From Dysgonomonas sp. PF1-14 (GTDB lineage Bacteria; Bacteroidota; Bacteroidia; Bacteroidales; Dysgonomonadaceae): a DNA stretch of 64,000 nt. Below, in pieces: positions 1-9,486 of the stretch. The position numbers were made by a program, and so were the translations under genes. The notes beneath the pieces were generated by a model, which saw only the letters and a list, made by a program, of their open reading frames with translations, ran no database searches and was not told the origin of the DNA. The stretch is taken from the NCBI RefSeq assembly GCF_029892965.1, contig NZ_JARXWN010000003.1, positions 310,001-374,000 of the forward strand, given 5' to 3'. Position 1 is the first letter of the stretch. Every line of letters starts with the position of its first letter.

Positions 1-482
1 TCCCTGTATTAGGAAGAATCAGAATTGGTGGACTAACAAAAGAACAGGCAGAAGATAAAATCTACTCCATGATCTATCCTTTATATCTGAAAGAAAGCCC
101 GATTATTAATATTCGGTTTTTGAATTATAAGGTAGCTGTTCTAGGAGAGGTTGCCCGTCCCAATATATATACAACAGATAATGAACAAATGACATTGTTT
201 GACGCTTTGGCGATGGCTGGCGATCTAACGATCTATGGGAATAGAAAAAATGTCCTTCTGATACGAGAGAGTGAAACCGGTCAAAGAAGTATTCGCCAGA
301 TAGATTTACAGGATAAGAATATATTGCTGGATAATGATATCTATTATTTGCAACAGAATGATAAGATTTATGTTCAGCCAAATAAGACAAGGGGAAATAC
401 ATCATCCATAGGTACATTAGAGACTTTGGCACTGTCCGGAGTATCCTTATTAATTTCGGTTATAGCGATTATTACCAGATAA
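1..482 (+). CDS. Polysaccharide export protein, Wza/SLBB type (5'-truncated by window)
   Basis: This is the C-terminal part of a Wza-like outer-membrane polysaccharide export protein; the reading frame is open from base 3, so the gene starts before the window. The visible residues include the end of a poly-export domain (PVLGRIRIGGLTKEQAEDKI) and an SLBB-type stretch (VAVLGEVARPNIY ... TLFDALAMAGDLT). A hydrophobic C-terminal segment (LALSGVSLLISVIAIITR) looks like the membrane-spanning end. It lies 10 bp upstream of the Wzc-type kinase, the usual pairing of channel and co-polymerase in capsule loci. Family assignment is firm; the polymer exported is unknown. Confidence 0.88.
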   Translation, partial: PVLGRIRIGGLTKEQAEDKIYSMIYPLYLKESPIINIRFLNYKVAVLGEVARPNIYTTDNEQMTLFDALAMAGDLTIYGNRKNVLLIRESETGQRSIRQIDLQDKNILLDNDIYYLQQNDKIYVQPNKTRGNTSSIGTLETLALSGVSLLISVIAIITR

Positions 483-492
483 GATTACAGAC

Positions 493-2868
493 ATGAATAA
501 ATTTTCGGGAAACAGTGATGTGGAGCAGTATGCAAGCGAGGAAGAGATTGATCTGAGAGAGATCATATTTAAATATCTCCGATACTGGAAATGGATAATA
601 TTGTCGTGTGCAATTTTTCTTATTATAGGTGTTTTCGTTTATCTGAAATCGGATAGGAAATATGAAATAACGACTTCTGTTTTATTGAAAGAGAATAAAA
701 GCGGAGGAGGGGGCTCAAAAAGTGGAACCTTAGGTAGTCTGGAAGAATTAGGCCTGATAAGTACTACTAATAATATTGATAACGAAATAGCTGTTTTCTC
801 TTCTCCTAACCTAATGAAACAGATTGTTTTATCGTTAGAACTTCAAACAGAGTACTTTGAAGATGGATTATTCCGTGATATAGAGGTTTACAAAAAATGT
901 CCTTATTATGTTCGCTTAGAAGATACAAAACCGGATGATTTGAAGGGGGGTATAACTTTGACCTTAAATAAAAACTCATCAGGCGGAGTCAATGTGACAG
1001 GTGTCTATCAGTTGGCTAAAGAGGATCATAAGATTGATTCAAAGATGGATAACCTGCCTGGCTTTATGGAATTACCTGCCGGGTTAGGGCGGTTATATGT
1101 TTCTTTGCGTCCTGAAGTTCCTATAAAAGAGGAGGCCTCATATATCGTATATATTAAAAATGCTCAGAAAGTAGCTTATCAGTTGGCTAGCGAAGTTCGG
1201 ATAGAACCTACTACAAAAGCTGCTTCTGTATTGAGGATAAATTTACCTGTATTGAATGTCTCTAAAGGAATCGATGTGTTGAATGAGATCGTTGTTACCT
1301 ATAATAAGAATAATGTACAGGAGAATAACGAAATAGCAACCAATACATCCAAATTTATCAATGATCAGTTAAAAGACATTTCGGCTGAATTGAAAGTGGT
1401 AGAGGATGATGTGGTTAGTTTTAAGACTCAGCAGAGAATAACAGATCTGGGAACAGAGGCTAAGGTGTATGTTGAACAGACATCTCAGATACAAGATAAA
1501 AAGATAGAATTAGCTACACAGATTAAGACTATAGAACTAATAGAGAATTTTATACAAAGTCCGGATAACAACTCAAAGTTAATACCAAATCTGGGGATAT
1601 CAGATCCGGGATTAGCCTCTGTTATTGGAGAATATAACAGTCTATTGTTGGCTTATCAGCGATTGGAACGAAGTGCCAGTGAAAATAATCCGGCTCGAAT
1701 AAAAGCTTTATCTGAACTGAATAATACCAGACAGGGCATTTCAGGTTCGGTAAATAACATTAAACGAGCATTGGATATATCGAAATCGGAAGTAGATAAA
1801 CAATATTCATCTATAGCTTCACGTATCCAATCTGTACCGATGATGGAAAGAGGATTGCTCGAAAGAACTCGTCAACAGGAAATTAAGCAAGCTCTATTTA
1901 TCTACCTGATGCAAGTAAATCTTGAAACAGGTATAACGATGGCTTCTACATCGGACAAAGCTAAGGTAATTACAGATCCGGTAATTCCGGATTCACCTAT
2001 TGCTCCAAAACGTAATATGATTCTATTGGCAGCATTAGTTATTGGTTTTATTATACCTATAATAATAATCTATATAAAGGATTTGCTTCAGTTAAATATC
2101 ACTAGTCGTGAAGAATTGGAGAAGCTATCGCGTGTAACGGTGATAGGTGAAATAATGAAGAAAGAGGAAGAGGAGATAATTGTTGTAGAAAAAAGTAAGA
2201 CTACTCCTATCGTTGAACTTTTCCGAACATTGAGAAATAACGTTCAGTTTATATTGGACGATCCTGATAAAAAGACAATCTTGGTTACATCGACGGTTCC
2301 GGGAGAAGGGAAGACCTTTGTGAGTATAAACATGGCTGCATCTTTTGCTTTATCCGAAAAGAAAATTCTTTTATTAGGCATGGATATCAGAAATCCTAAA
2401 TTGGCTGCTGATATGGGATTTGCTAAAGGTGCAGGTCTGACATCATACTTGTCCGGTAGTGAGTCTGACTGGAAATCTTTGTTAGCTTCTGTAAAAAGTT
2501 TTCCCAATATGGATATATTACAGGCCGGAGCTATTCCTCCGAACCCGAATGAGCTATTGATGAAGCCTGCATTGAAAGAGTTATTGAGTGAAGCAAGGCA
2601 GTTATATGATATCATAATCATTGACTCAGCTCCTATAGGGGTTGTTTCCGATACGTTCCTGTTGAGCTCTTTAGCTGATATGACAGTCTATGTAACGCGT
2701 GAAAACGTAACACCTAAGAATGCCATAACATTTATAAACGAAGTACACCACGACAACAAACTACCTAATATGTATCTGGTTATAAATGGGGTAGAACCTT
2801 CTAAGAATAAAGGCAGATACGGCAGATACGGCTATGGCTATACCTATGGGTATGGAGAACGGAAATAA
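493..2868 (+). CDS. Wzc-type polysaccharide co-polymerase / bacterial tyrosine kinase
   Basis: A 791-residue inner-membrane protein that would control polymer length and export and autophosphorylate on tyrosines. An N-terminal Wzz domain has a first membrane segment near residues 34-54 (WIILSCAIFLIIGVFVYL). A long periplasmic coiled region follows, with a second membrane segment near 508-528. The cytoplasmic BY-kinase domain has Walker A near 600 (TVPGEGKTF), Walker A' (GMDIRNPK) near 630 and Walker B (IIIIDSAPIG) near 708. The C-terminus is a tyrosine cluster with six Tyr in the last 16 residues, as expected for autophosphorylation. It follows the Wza-type gene and precedes the flippase, so it belongs to the capsule operon or its regulatory start. 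Confidence 0.95.
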   Translation: MNKFSGNSDVEQYASEEEIDLREIIFKYLRYWKWIILSCAIFLIIGVFVYLKSDRKYEITTSVLLKENKSGGGGSKSGTLGSLEELGLISTTNNIDNEIAVFSSPNLMKQIVLSLELQTEYFEDGLFRDIEVYKKCPYYVRLEDTKPDDLKGGITLTLNKNSSGGVNVTGVYQLAKEDHKIDSKMDNLPGFMELPAGLGRLYVSLRPEVPIKEEASYIVYIKNAQKVAYQLASEVRIEPTTKAASVLRINLPVLNVSKGIDVLNEIVVTYNKNNVQENNEIATNTSKFINDQLKDISAELKVVEDDVVSFKTQQRITDLGTEAKVYVEQTSQIQDKKIELATQIKTIELIENFIQSPDNNSKLIPNLGISDPGLASVIGEYNSLLLAYQRLERSASENNPARIKALSELNNTRQGISGSVNNIKRALDISKSEVDKQYSSIASRIQSVPMMERGLLERTRQQEIKQALFIYLMQVNLETGITMASTSDKAKVITDPVIPDSPIAPKRNMILLAALVIGFIIPIIIIYIKDLLQLNITSREELEKLSRVTVIGEIMKKEEEEIIVVEKSKTTPIVELFRTLRNNVQFILDDPDKKTILVTSTVPGEGKTFVSINMAASFALSEKKILLLGMDIRNPKLAADMGFAKGAGLTSYLSGSESDWKSLLASVKSFPNMDILQAGAIPPNPNELLMKPALKELLSEARQLYDIIIIDSAPIGVVSDTFLLSSLADMTVYVTRENVTPKNAITFINEVHHDNKLPNMYLVINGVEPSKNKGRYGRYGYGYTYGYGERK

Positions 2869-3279
2869 ATAATTTCCATGAATAACGTAATAGTAATAAA
2901 ATAAGTAAATAATATACATACAGTAGCTGCTTTTTTTAGGGTAGCTATTGTACATTATGGTTTCGTCTTTTTATATCAATAACTATTAATTAATCTGACT
3001 AGAGGCGCGTCTACTGTTGGATATTTTATAAAATATATTGTATTATCGCGGGATTACAAACTTTGAGCTACTAACTAAACATGAGAAAAATGTTTAGAGT
3101 AGAATGATAACACATGCGTAGGCAAAACATTTTGGTATAACTCCATTGTTAATTCGGAAAGGTGTTTTATGAATTGTAAAATATTTTGAATATTTAGAGA
3201 GGTTTCGTTTTTTATATAAAGGGATAATTAAGAATCGAAACTGAAATAAATATAATTGAATTGTAATTTGTCTTTTAGG
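2869..3279. other. 411 bp AT-rich non-coding stretch between wzc and flippase genes
   Basis: No convincing gene is seen. It holds a 16 bp perfect palindrome (ATATTTTATAAAATAT, 3021-3036) and a small hairpin with 8 bp arms CTAAACAT/ATGTTTAG (3075-3097) that lacks a following T-tract. This is the longest gap within the polysaccharide locus, so it may be a long leader or control region for the glycosyltransferase genes; no clean TAnnTTTG promoter was identified. Confidence 0.5.
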
Positions 3280-4650
3280 ATGTCACTAAAAAATAATTTA
3301 ATAAAAAACGGAATCGGGTTTACAATTCAGAAGGGAATTCGGATTTTAGAACAACTGTTGTTAGTTCCTTTTTTTATTTCTGCTTGGGGAGCAGATTATT
3401 ATGGGGAGTGGATTACATTAACAATTATTCCGAGTATTCTAGCTTTCTCCGATCTGGGCTTCGGTTCTGCGGCAGCTAATTCATTTGTGTTGAAGTATGC
3501 ATCTGGAGACAAACAAGGTGCAGCCAATATAGGAAGTAGTGGATTCTTTGTTGTGACAGCCACAGTGATAGCAGGCTTACTGATAACTGTGCTTCTGCTG
3601 TATGGGCTTAATGGCTTTCATGTATTTGATAAGCTTCTGATTGATAAATGGGATGCTATAATGGCTCTTTTTATGATGATGATTTCCAAGATACTTAGTT
3701 TTTATCAGCAACTATTTGAAGCATATTATCGAGCTGTGCGGAGAGCAGCTCTTAGCATTAATTTGATGAGTGTGTATTCGGGGCTTAATATTGTGGTAGG
3801 AGTAACCGTTCTGGTTTTAGGTGGTGATGTTGTCGCTTTTGCAGCAGCAAATTTAGTTGTTTCATTAATGTTTTATCCTGTATATATCTTAATTAGCCGC
3901 AGAGTATTGTCTTTAGAGAAGGAATGTAAGGGGCAGATACATAAAGAAGATATGCAAATGATTGCAAAAAAAGGTTTTGGTTATTTGCTTTCCCCGATAT
4001 GGCAAAGTGTATACTATCAAGGTACAACATTTGTCGTACGTTTGACTCTGGGACCAGGAGCTGTCGCTATATTCAATACGGTTCGTACATTGTCGAGAAC
4101 TGTTAACCAAATTTTTAATTTGGTCTCATCCACAGCATTTCCAGAACTTCAATATGAAATAGGAGCAAAGAATATGAATATGGCAAAAAAAATATTTAAT
4201 GGGACGATGGGGTTAAATATCTTATTTGCAATAGTCGGTTGTATTTTCTTATATTTCTTTGGATTGGACTTCTATGAGTTGTGGGTTAAGAAAGTTTTGA
4301 GCCCTCCTACTGCAATGTGGAATGTTTTTTTGATAGGGGTCTTATTCAATTCTATATGGTGGTCGGCAATGTACATTTTTCAGGCTATTAATAAGCCATA
4401 CGAGTTTACCGTGGCAGGTGTTGTCTGTGCCATTATTTCAGCAGGACTTTGTTATCCGTTTTCGTATGTTTGGGGATTGCAAGGAGCTGCTTTAGCATAT
4501 ATTACACTGGATATATTACTTGTATTATATGTATTACCGCGAGCGTGTAAGGTGTTGGATCAGTCAATAAAAGAATTATTGATGAATATAATAAAAGATA
4601 TGACTATTTTTATAAAAATGTTGTCAGCAAAGATGAAGATAAGAAGATGA
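3280..4650 (+). CDS. Wzx-type lipid-linked oligosaccharide flippase (MATE/MOP superfamily)
   Basis: A polytopic membrane protein of about 456 residues resembling O-antigen/capsule repeat-unit flippases, which move undecaprenyl-linked oligosaccharide across the inner membrane. Many hydrophobic segments are visible, and the N-terminus has the typical pattern of an amphipathic start followed by LLLVPFFISAWGADYYGEW. An in-frame TTG lies at 3256, but the ATG at 3280 (MSLKNNLIKNG) is chosen because it matches the usual family start. It is followed 17 bp later by a GT4 gene. Composition is AT-rich, like the following glycosyltransferases. The substrate cannot be inferred. Confidence 0.88.
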   Translation: MSLKNNLIKNGIGFTIQKGIRILEQLLLVPFFISAWGADYYGEWITLTIIPSILAFSDLGFGSAAANSFVLKYASGDKQGAANIGSSGFFVVTATVIAGLLITVLLLYGLNGFHVFDKLLIDKWDAIMALFMMMISKILSFYQQLFEAYYRAVRRAALSINLMSVYSGLNIVVGVTVLVLGGDVVAFAAANLVVSLMFYPVYILISRRVLSLEKECKGQIHKEDMQMIAKKGFGYLLSPIWQSVYYQGTTFVVRLTLGPGAVAIFNTVRTLSRTVNQIFNLVSSTAFPELQYEIGAKNMNMAKKIFNGTMGLNILFAIVGCIFLYFFGLDFYELWVKKVLSPPTAMWNVFLIGVLFNSIWWSAMYIFQAINKPYEFTVAGVVCAIISAGLCYPFSYVWGLQGAALAYITLDILLVLYVLPRACKVLDQSIKELLMNIIKDMTIFIKMLSAKMKIRR

Positions 4651-4667
4651 ATATATGAGGATATGTA

Positions 4668-5909
4668 ATGAATAAGATTAAAGTTATTATATCAGCAGGA
4701 ATAGGGCCTCTTCATTTTATGAAAAGTGCTGTATATATATATAAATTAACAGATCTGTCTGTTATTCAAAGTTGGATACCTAAGAATACTGATGGTTGGT
4801 TTGTTCGCTTATTATCAAAATTAATAAAACATAAACACTTGTCCACAGGTCTGAAAAAGAGAAAACCTGTGGAATTGAAAGATAGAAATTATAGTTGTGC
4901 ACTTCCTGACTTTTTTTTATGGGGGGGGGTTCTTATCAATAGAATTATTAAATACCCCAGTCGTCGCAACCTGGCTGGATGGGCATGGAGATTATACGGT
5001 TTCCAGAGTAGGAAATATATAAAAAATGCAGAGATATTTCATGTTCGCAGTGGAGCAGGACAAGGTGGTGCCATCCGAAAGGCAAAAGGAGAGGGGATGA
5101 AAATAATCGTTGATCATAGTATTGCACACCCGGCATATATGGATAAGCATTTAGCTAATGAATATATGCGTAATCATGAGATATTTACTTTGGGAATGAA
5201 ATCGCCTCTATTCCAATATACAGTGAAGGATGCAGAGATGGCAGATCGTGTTGTTGTAAATTCTTTTTTTGTGAAGAAAACATTTATAGAACAAGGATTT
5301 CCAGAGGAAAAACTAAAAGTAATATATCTAGGAGTTCGCGAAGACTTTATTTCTTTAAAAACGGATTATACTGTGGGCGAGTCGGTGAAGCTTTTATTTA
5401 CGGGAGGTTTTGGTTTTCGCAAAGGTGCAGAATATTTATTAAAAGCACTTCAAACTCTGGAACAACAGAATATAAAATTTGAAATGAAAGTTATAGGATC
5501 ATATGAGGAAGCTATACCTTTGATAAAGAAATATCCGGTTAAATCTATTAATTTTCTAGGATTTATACCTCAGGATGAGCTGAAAGAGCATCTTAAGGAA
5601 TCTGATATATATATATTTCCATCCTTATGTGAAGGCTGTGCCAGCTCGGGAATGGAAGCATTAGCAGCAGGATTACCTGTAATAGCAACAGAAGAGAGCG
5701 GACTTCCTATCTCAAATGGCGTTGATGGCATAATTATACCATCTAAGGACTGTACAGCAATTGCTAATTCTATAATGAATTTATGTGTTGATAAAGAAAA
5801 AATGGAGTGTTTGGGACGGAACGCAACAAAGAATATTCAAGAAAACTATACATGGGAAAAGTATGCTTCTCAATTTAAAGAACTTTATACTACATTACTG
5901 AACAAATAA
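4668..5909 (+). CDS. Glycosyltransferase family 4, with internal homopolymer tract
   Basis: A 413-residue GT-B fold retaining glycosyltransferase for repeat-unit assembly. The C-terminal nucleotide-sugar half is recognisable: LLFTGGFGFRKGAEYLLKAL (near 245-265) and an EX7E motif in CEGCASSGMEALAAGLPVI (near 320-338). The N-terminal half is less typical. The coding sequence contains eight T, then AT, then nine consecutive G (4911-4929), encoding FFLWGGV; in this AT-rich gene the G9 run is striking, and a change in its length would truncate the protein near residue 90. It lies in the collinear capsule cluster, 17 bp after the flippase gene and 7 bp before the polymerase gene. Confidence 0.88.
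   Translation: MNKIKVIISAGIGPLHFMKSAVYIYKLTDLSVIQSWIPKNTDGWFVRLLSKLIKHKHLSTGLKKRKPVELKDRNYSCALPDFFLWGGVLINRIIKYPSRRNLAGWAWRLYGFQSRKYIKNAEIFHVRSGAGQGGAIRKAKGEGMKIIVDHSIAHPAYMDKHLANEYMRNHEIFTLGMKSPLFQYTVKDAEMADRVVVNSFFVKKTFIEQGFPEEKLKVIYLGVREDFISLKTDYTVGESVKLLFTGGFGFRKGAEYLLKALQTLEQQNIKFEMKVIGSYEEAIPLIKKYPVKSINFLGFIPQDELKEHLKESDIYIFPSLCEGCASSGMEALAAGLPVIATEESGLPISNGVDGIIIPSKDCTAIANSIMNLCVDKEKMECLGRNATKNIQENYTWEKYASQFKELYTTLLNK
4911..4929. repeat. Homopolymer tract T8-AT-G9 inside a glycosyltransferase gene
   Basis: Bases 4911-4918 are T and bases 4921-4929 are G. The run lies at codons 82-88 of the GT4 gene and is in frame in this sequence (ON state). Such G runs are typical slipped-strand mispairing sites in phase-variable surface genes; that it varies here is inference. 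Confidence 0.7.
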
Positions 5910-5916
5910 CATTCTT

Positions 5917-7206
5917 GTGGGAAAGGGTAAGAACATATTAGTGCGGAAAATAAAATTATTTTTATTTGCAGCATTTGCAGGTATAAAATTACCTCTTGTA
6001 GGTCAATTGCCACTAAGTGAACTTTTCGCTTTAATGTATAGTTTGTCTCCTAAAAAGTGGATGGAGACATTTCGTGATTTGCCAGATGTAAAAAAAATCT
6101 GCATCGTATATATAGTTTTCTTTGTCTCTCAGGTAATAAGCGATATCGTAAATGGTTCGCAAACGAATGATTTACTCCGAGGCTGGGCCAATATATTAAT
6201 GGCTATAGTAGTAACAACTTTTTTGGCCCGGATGTTAAAGAATGCTCCATCACTGATTATCATGTATTTTATAGGGTCTATTATTTGCTTTATAATTGCT
6301 CCTGTCGAGACAGATGAATATTCATTGGAAGATATGAGTTTTTTAAAATTTCAGTTAGGCCCTATTCTGAATAGTATAATATTGGTATCAACATGGTTTC
6401 TACTTGAAAAGAAAATTGTGAATAGATATATAATAATTGTCAGTGTGTTGATTGTTTACGGGTTGTTTTGTTTTTTCTTTGATTTTCGGTCAAATGGAGC
6501 ATTTTTTATCTTGACAGCTATCTTATTTTTGTTTAGAAGAAAGTTCCTCAATATTACTCGGAAAAAAATAATTGCTTTTGGGATTTTATTCTTACTCCTG
6601 ACACAGATATTATATTCATTGTATATTTATCAGGCTTCATTGGGAAATATCGGAGGGAACCACATTAAAAACCAGATATCAAAAATGGAAAACCCATACA
6701 ACCCGATTAATATATTAATAGTTGGCCGTTCAGAGACTTTTACTTCCTTATTGGCTATACGTGATAAACCGGTTTTTGGGCATGGTTCATGGGCACCTGA
6801 TCCTACAGGAAAATACAATTATATGGTACATGTTTTACATGGTGATGAGGAACGCTTTATTAGTCGATTTCAAATGATGAAAAATCCGATTATACCTAGT
6901 CATTCAGTTTTATTTGGTGCATGGCTTACAGCAGGAATAGGCGGCTTTCTATCTATGTTATATATATTTGTATTATTTGTTAAACGTGGATTTGCTTTGT
7001 TGAAAGAAAGACAAATACTGGATAGTTCATATGTTGTTATTATTATTAATTATTTAATAAACGGGATATGGATATTCTGTTTTTCCCCATTGCCTCATAT
7101 AAGGCAAACTATACCTATAATGTTAAGTTTTATTATAGTATTATATAATTCTATATTATGTAAGCAGAGGCAACTCTCAAAAAAAGATGAAAAAACATAT
7201 GTATGA
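5917..7206 (+). CDS. Wzy-like O-antigen/capsule polymerase (O-antigen ligase-like membrane protein)
   Basis: A 429-residue polytopic protein with about ten hydrophobic segments and a larger extracytoplasmic loop near residues 245-310 (contains VGRSETFTSLLAIRDKPVFGHGSW). That loop resembles the GHG/GSW-type loop of O-antigen polymerases and ligases. It would polymerise repeat units at the periplasmic face of the inner membrane. The start is a GTG at 5917, with another in-frame GTG at 5941 as an alternative. The stop overlaps the ATG of the next glycosyltransferase (ATGA), indicating translational coupling. It is the only polymerase candidate seen in the cluster, which supports a Wzy role over a WaaL-like ligase role. 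Confidence 0.8.
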   Translation: MGKGKNILVRKIKLFLFAAFAGIKLPLVGQLPLSELFALMYSLSPKKWMETFRDLPDVKKICIVYIVFFVSQVISDIVNGSQTNDLLRGWANILMAIVVTTFLARMLKNAPSLIIMYFIGSIICFIIAPVETDEYSLEDMSFLKFQLGPILNSIILVSTWFLLEKKIVNRYIIIVSVLIVYGLFCFFFDFRSNGAFFILTAILFLFRRKFLNITRKKIIAFGILFLLLTQILYSLYIYQASLGNIGGNHIKNQISKMENPYNPINILIVGRSETFTSLLAIRDKPVFGHGSWAPDPTGKYNYMVHVLHGDEERFISRFQMMKNPIIPSHSVLFGAWLTAGIGGFLSMLYIFVLFVKRGFALLKERQILDSSYVVIIINYLINGIWIFCFSPLPHIRQTIPIMLSFIIVLYNSILCKQRQLSKKDEKTYV

Positions 7207-8327
7207 AAATCTGTTTTGTTACAACTGGAGACATAAAAGATATTGCAACCTCAAAAAGAGCATTTGGATTAGCTGGTCCTTTGGTAGATATGGGCTGGGA
7301 GGTACACATAGTCCTCGAAGATGCTTCTGAAAATAGAAAAAGAGCTGAGATAGAATGTTCTTCAGCAATACAATTTCATTATTTTCAAAAGTGTAGCTTC
7401 TTTAGAGAAATAAAAGAAAAGAATAAAATAATAAAAGCTATAAAACCTGATTATATATATATATGTGCTTTTGTTATAAGGAATATCGTGCATCCCAATA
7501 TTTCAGCAAAGTATATAGTTGAACATTCTGAGTTACAATCAAAAATATATAATGTCAGCTTTAAGCGGAGAGCGATCTCGTTTATCCTCGAATATTATTC
7601 AGTTCTTTATGCTCAAGGGCTTATATGTGCAAGCCGTTATTTAGTGAATGAATTTGAATGTAAAGAAAAAAAGATTAAATCATCAACTCCAATCTTATAT
7701 CTTCCGTATGCATTTACTCCGGACTTGTATAAAGAGATAAGACCAGAATTATTACCGTCAACATTTAAGGAACTATCAAAAAAGAAAAATTTCATATTTT
7801 TGGGTTCTATAACAGATAATTATGGTGCTTACACAATGCTTGAAGCCTTTAATTTGCTGAAGGGGAAAGAGAAAGATATACGACTAATTTTACTGGGAAA
7901 TGGCAAAGATTATTACTCGGGATTGGAGTATATAAAGGAAAAAGGTTTAGAGGACACTGTATTGATGCCAGGCTTTATTGAAGAAGAAGATATATCTCGT
8001 TATTTTTCAATTGCATATGCATTTATTTCACCTATGAATGATACAATTCAGGATTGGGCGCGTTGTCCCAGTAAATTATATATGTATCTTCCTTTTCGCA
8101 AACCTGTTATTACATGTAATATAGGTGAGCCTCCTATTGTGTTAGGTAAATCAGGATTTTATTATAAACCAGGCTCAGCTTTGGAAATGTCAAAGTCTGT
8201 AACGAAATTGTTGAATTATGAAGAGGAATACGAGGCCGTTGACCCCAAATTACACACATGGGCAGCCCGTTCTTCAGAGTTAGATAATTGGATAAGGAAT
8301 ACATTAGATAAAAAAACAGAGCAATAA
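7203..8327 (+). CDS. Glycosyltransferase family 4
   Basis: A 374-residue GT-B glycosyltransferase. The N-terminal Rossmann start is MKICFVTTGDIKDIATSKRA, and the C-terminal half shows FIFLGSITDNYGAYTMLEAF (near 198-217) and LGNGKDYYSGLEYI. The acidic EX7E motif usual in GT4 is not clear; that position reads DWARCPSKLYMYLPFRKPV, a variant in which PSKLYMYL is typical of capsule GT4 proteins. It is coupled by a 4 bp overlap to the polymerase gene. Donor and acceptor are unknown. Confidence 0.85.
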   Translation: MKICFVTTGDIKDIATSKRAFGLAGPLVDMGWEVHIVLEDASENRKRAEIECSSAIQFHYFQKCSFFREIKEKNKIIKAIKPDYIYICAFVIRNIVHPNISAKYIVEHSELQSKIYNVSFKRRAISFILEYYSVLYAQGLICASRYLVNEFECKEKKIKSSTPILYLPYAFTPDLYKEIRPELLPSTFKELSKKKNFIFLGSITDNYGAYTMLEAFNLLKGKEKDIRLILLGNGKDYYSGLEYIKEKGLEDTVLMPGFIEEEDISRYFSIAYAFISPMNDTIQDWARCPSKLYMYLPFRKPVITCNIGEPPIVLGKSGFYYKPGSALEMSKSVTKLLNYEEEYEAVDPKLHTWAARSSELDNWIRNTLDKKTEQ

Positions 8328-8337
8328 ATGTTTTTAT

Positions 8338-9480
8338 ATGAAACAATCAAAACAGAAACTTTTCTTCTGGCAAAATACTAATAGTATACATCAGGCACCT
8401 TTCTTTAGAAAATTATCAGAATATTCTCAAATTGAAGTTTGGCTTATTGTCTGTGAGCCACTATCTCGTGAACGTATTTTAATGGGATGGCAAGAACCAG
8501 CTCTGAATAATACAAATGTCCTTAAAATAAATAAAGATTTTAGCTGGCGGAAATTAATTGACAATAATAAAGACAATAAATGTATTCATATATTCTCAGG
8601 GATAGGAGCATTCCCCTCTATACATAAAGCCTTTAAATACGCGTGTGCTAGTTCTTGTAGGATAGCTATATTGAGTGAGTCTTTAGATATGAGAGGAGTA
8701 AAGGGTTTTTTGCGAAATATTAGAGGTTATTGTCATTATTATTATTATGATAAATATATAGAATTTATATTAGCTATAGGGTGGGAAGCTAAAGAACAAT
8801 TTAAGTTATGGGGATATAATCAGAATAAAATTGTTGATTGGATCTATACAATGGAAAATTCTAAAATAGAAGATATTACTGAAGTGAAGGAGGGAACTCC
8901 ATTTCGTATAATATATGTTGGATCTTTATATACATGGAAAGGGTATGATTTATTGATAAGAGCTTTGGATGAACTGGCAGATATTGATTTCATTGCCGAT
9001 TTATATTGTGTGAATGATTCTAATATAGAAAAAGCAGACCTTATACAAAATAGCATCAAACAAAAAAATAAAATAAGACTACAGGCTTTCCTTAAAAATG
9101 ATAAAGTCAGAAAGCAGATGTCAGAATCTGATTTATTAATATTACCGAGCCGCTATGATGGCTGGGGGGCAGTTGTTAGTGAAGCTTTGATGGAAGGAAC
9201 ACCTGTTATGGTAGGCTATAATTGTGGTTCTGCAATCTTATTGCAAAATAATGAGATGCTTGGAAATATTATTGAGCCATTAACAGATAATGAAATTAAA
9301 AAGGAGCTTGAAAAAAAAATTATTGAAGGTAAGATATCTATGGAGAAGCGTCTATCTCTAAAAAAATGGGCTGAGAAGCATATTTCAGCCGAAATTGTTG
9401 TTGAGTATTTTAGGGATATATTAGTTTATATAGACAATAAAGAGTCGGAGAAGCCGAATGCACCTTGGATTAAAAAATAA
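8338..9480 (+). CDS. Glycosyltransferase family 4 (capsule type)
   Basis: A 380-residue GT-B glycosyltransferase. The start MKQSKQKLFFWQNTNSIHQAPFFRKL is typical of a subgroup that opens with a short basic stretch before the first strand. The C-terminal domain has IIYVGSLYTWKGYDLLIRAL (near 190-210) and the PSRYDGWGAVVSEALMEGTPV segment (near 273-293), which supplies the nucleotide-sugar site although the first Glu of EX7E is replaced by Asp. It is 10 bp after the previous GT gene and 6 bp before the next. Its precise sugar is not predictable. Confidence 0.86.
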   Translation: MKQSKQKLFFWQNTNSIHQAPFFRKLSEYSQIEVWLIVCEPLSRERILMGWQEPALNNTNVLKINKDFSWRKLIDNNKDNKCIHIFSGIGAFPSIHKAFKYACASSCRIAILSESLDMRGVKGFLRNIRGYCHYYYYDKYIEFILAIGWEAKEQFKLWGYNQNKIVDWIYTMENSKIEDITEVKEGTPFRIIYVGSLYTWKGYDLLIRALDELADIDFIADLYCVNDSNIEKADLIQNSIKQKNKIRLQAFLKNDKVRKQMSESDLLILPSRYDGWGAVVSEALMEGTPVMVGYNCGSAILLQNNEMLGNIIEPLTDNEIKKELEKKIIEGKISMEKRLSLKKWAEKHISAEIVVEYFRDILVYIDNKESEKPNAPWIKK

Positions 9481-9486
9481 TAATTA

